A DNA stretch of 64,000 bases from Apostichopus japonicus. Its lineage: Eukaryota; Echinodermata; Holothuroidea; Aspidochirotida; Stichopodidae. The DNA lies in NCBI RefSeq assembly GCF_037975245.1, contig NC_092579.1, forward strand, positions 15,896,178 through 15,960,177. Direction: 5' to 3'. The notes beneath the pieces are model-generated. The model was not told the DNA's origin, ran no database searches, and saw only the letters and a list, made by a program, of their open reading frames with translations. Position 1 is the stretch's first letter. The number at the start of each line of letters is the position of its first letter. Shown one piece after another: positions 61,879-64,000 of this stretch. The translations under genes were made by a program, and so were the position numbers.

Positions 61879-64000
61879 CTGTGAAAAGATGAAAACAATT
61901 TGCTTGGTTCGTATAATACAACCCTTACTCGGAAGCGTTAAGCGGGGCGCAACCACGTACCGTATACTACCGTGTGTGGGTTTATCTCTCCCCCTCCCCC
62001 AGAATAATCAGCGATATAATAATCAGAGAGTTGGGGTATATTTTAACATAAACATATAACATATATATGCGCTACAACCTTAGCAGTCAAATATTCTTAA
62101 ACCATGTTTCAAAATGGCAGTTAACAATTTTGCCTCTGAGCATCATCCATTTTACCAAGATTTATAAATAGGGAAGGGGACACCCCTCCTTTAAGACCTC
62201 ACCCCCTAGACGATTTAACATCTTAGCCCTCAATGACCAAAACATAAAGGTGGTTGCGTCCCTAAAGATAGCAACGGGATAGTAACAGGAACGGAGAGAA
62301 TGTGACGATGAAGGGTCTCCATCATTCTCAGCCCAGATCCAAAGCAAGATGATAAATGAGGATAAATATGAGTCACTTTATCGCATGTGAAATAGAAAAC
62401 TTAAATGAATGGCAATGAAATCACCCAGGTAAATACTTTCGCAAGCAAAACGATATCGCCTTAAACTACAATGGAACACTGTTAGGGAGTAATGTCGTAC
62501 ACATGACGATGCAATGCTACAGTAAATAATCCGAGGCGCTGTTCTATACCAGGGATCCTTCGCAGCAAGACAGTTTAAAAAACAAAACAATAAAAACATT
62601 AAAAACAACAGACAGTGAAGTAGAAAAAAATCACTAATTCCTCTATGGAAGTAACAGTGCTGTCAGTAGGCTTCTCATTTCTTGAGTCATAAATTCTTCT
62701 CGGAAATTTTGAGTGGAGGTGTGGTGGAATCTTCAGGAGCAGCTACTTCTTACTTGGGCAGCTTGTTGAACTATAATAACCATTTTTTATTTAAATTTAG
62801 TATACTTAAAGAGGCCAAAGGGTGGTGAACGGTGAAAGAGCTAGGTTGGTTACAAATTGTGGTTGAGAGAGGTGATGAACGTTACTATCCGAGTGGGACT
62901 TTAATTTTGACCAGGTTTATGTCGTCTACAGAAGTAAGCACAGGTCTCGAGGAAGGAAAAGTCAAATGACTTAGTTCTTTGAGCAACCTGTTGGTAAACA
63001 TACGTGGGCGACAATCAAACATTAGTACCCTATACTTACTGTGCATGAGTGGTAAGGTAATGGCCATGCAGTCTGCACATAACGTCGTAGACTAATATAG
63101 GCTGCCGTCCCATGGCTTTCTGTGAGGTGACTTATTAGTGCTTAATCTAAATGGGCAAACGACCAGGACTGTAGGCCTAAGTATACCAATATATATACGG
63201 TAGGCCTATACCAGTATACGGTAAGCCTATACCAGTATACGGTATACCACCACTCGGTGGTAACTCAGCTTATAATTCCTGCACCAAAGGCCTTAACGTC
63301 TATGTGCAGTAACCATAGCAACCACACTATACGGTAGTTTCAATCATTGCACGATATTCAAAACTTGATTCACTTCTTTTTAAATCAAATTTTGTGTTTA
63401 TGCTTTCACATATTTTGCGCATAAACAAGCTATAAGTAAATACGAACAGCTTGCTTTAACTTATGCAATATAAACCGAACCAATGTTTCGCTCAGTTTAG
63501 CTATGTGATACGCAAATCCTATATAGGCTGAAGACTGTGGCATGGATAGCGTTCTAGAATTGGGCCTACAGAAGTGACATAATTGTTAAACCTAGGTTTA
63601 TGCACAATGTATCGGTGAATAAACCTACGTTCAAACCGTGTAGTCACAGATGAATAGGCGGGAATAAACATAATTTTAAAACAGCTATGCAAGGTAAAGT
63701 TATATATGGTATAAAGCTGTTGGATTTCTCCAGTTGTTTTCTTCCAGGTTCGTCGGCCCACTTTCATGTGTTGTTGTTGGAAAACTGTCGTATGATCTTT
63801 CAGATTGCTATAAAATACGACAAAAAAAGTGCAGAAAACGTAAGGAAGATAGCAACTATCTATATAGTATGGTGTATCCATGAATCAATTACTAAAGGAA
63901 TGGGCTTGCCCTACTCCCCCCCCCCCCCCCAAAAAAAAGCATACGTGTTCGTTTGCAGGTATTGTTAATGATATATCTAGTTTATAGAACTGTTTCAATG
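61879..64000. other. Probable OATP intron, no exon recognised
   Basis: The OATP gene must continue to the right because its first ten helices are missing, so this stretch is probably intronic. No Kazal-type cysteine pattern or helix-coding exon in the required phase was seen. It contains a short tandem repeat (GCCTATACCAGTATACGGTA, 63196-63250) and a C/A run at 63917-63938. Confidence 0.5.

Noticed and set aside
62885-63067. Possible upstream OATP exon ending at a GTAAGT donor
   Set aside because: No OATP-like residues in any frame, and the frame that would fit the downstream phase gives no plausible helix or Kazal sequence.

Overview
The window is animal nuclear DNA: AT-rich, with long introns bounded by GT-AG sites, dense microsatellites and poly-G runs, tRNA-derived SINEs and many small DNA transposons. 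The eEF2 kinase gene, an OATP-type transporter, the frequent recent short transposons and the overall repeat style suggest a marine invertebrate deuterostome, most likely an echinoderm such as a sea cucumber. That placement is inference and could be wrong at class level.

Layout. 1-3.6 kb: no gene seen. 3.6-9.5 kb: an apparent DNA transposon bounded by perfectly identical 27-bp terminal inverted repeats, carrying a decayed transposase-like gene (about 6.0-7.9 kb) and a cluster of TTACGAACGTT-type motifs. 12.7-24.9 kb (+): a complete eukaryotic elongation factor 2 kinase gene; I assembled 12 coding exons into a 673-residue protein with the alpha-kinase catalytic and zinc residues in place. The 3' ends of two of its exons have been tandemly copied into the following introns. 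24.9-34.7 kb: AT-rich 3'-flank or UTR, duplications and two hAT-type MITEs. 34.7-43.8 kb (-): a TSSK-like protein kinase in 10 phase-consistent exons (567 residues) with a long basic tail holding five R-R/K-x-S motifs. 46.6-47.6 kb: an hAT-like element. 47.7-49.1 kb (-): an intronless 438-residue two-pass membrane protein with two PPSY motifs. 49.8-53.0 kb: a foldback element, a MITE with a 9-bp target duplication, and a nested pair of hAT MITEs. 53-59.5 kb: no gene seen, several simple or inverted repeats. 59.6-61.1 kb: a 40-bp-period satellite array. 61.3-61.9 kb (-): two exons near the 3' end of an OATP/SLCO transporter whose remainder probably lies beyond the right edge.

The genes do not form an evident pathway. 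eEF2K and the TSSK-like kinase are convergently transcribed. The TSSK-like gene, the PPxY membrane protein and the OATP fragment all lie on the minus strand. The most unusual material is in the mobile and repeated DNA: the TIR-bounded transposon with its motif cluster, the graded decay series of eEF2K exon-tail copies, an occupied/empty-site pair for one MITE within a local duplication, a nested hAT pair, and a 140-bp perfect palindrome. All splice models here were read by eye; none is supported by transcripts.
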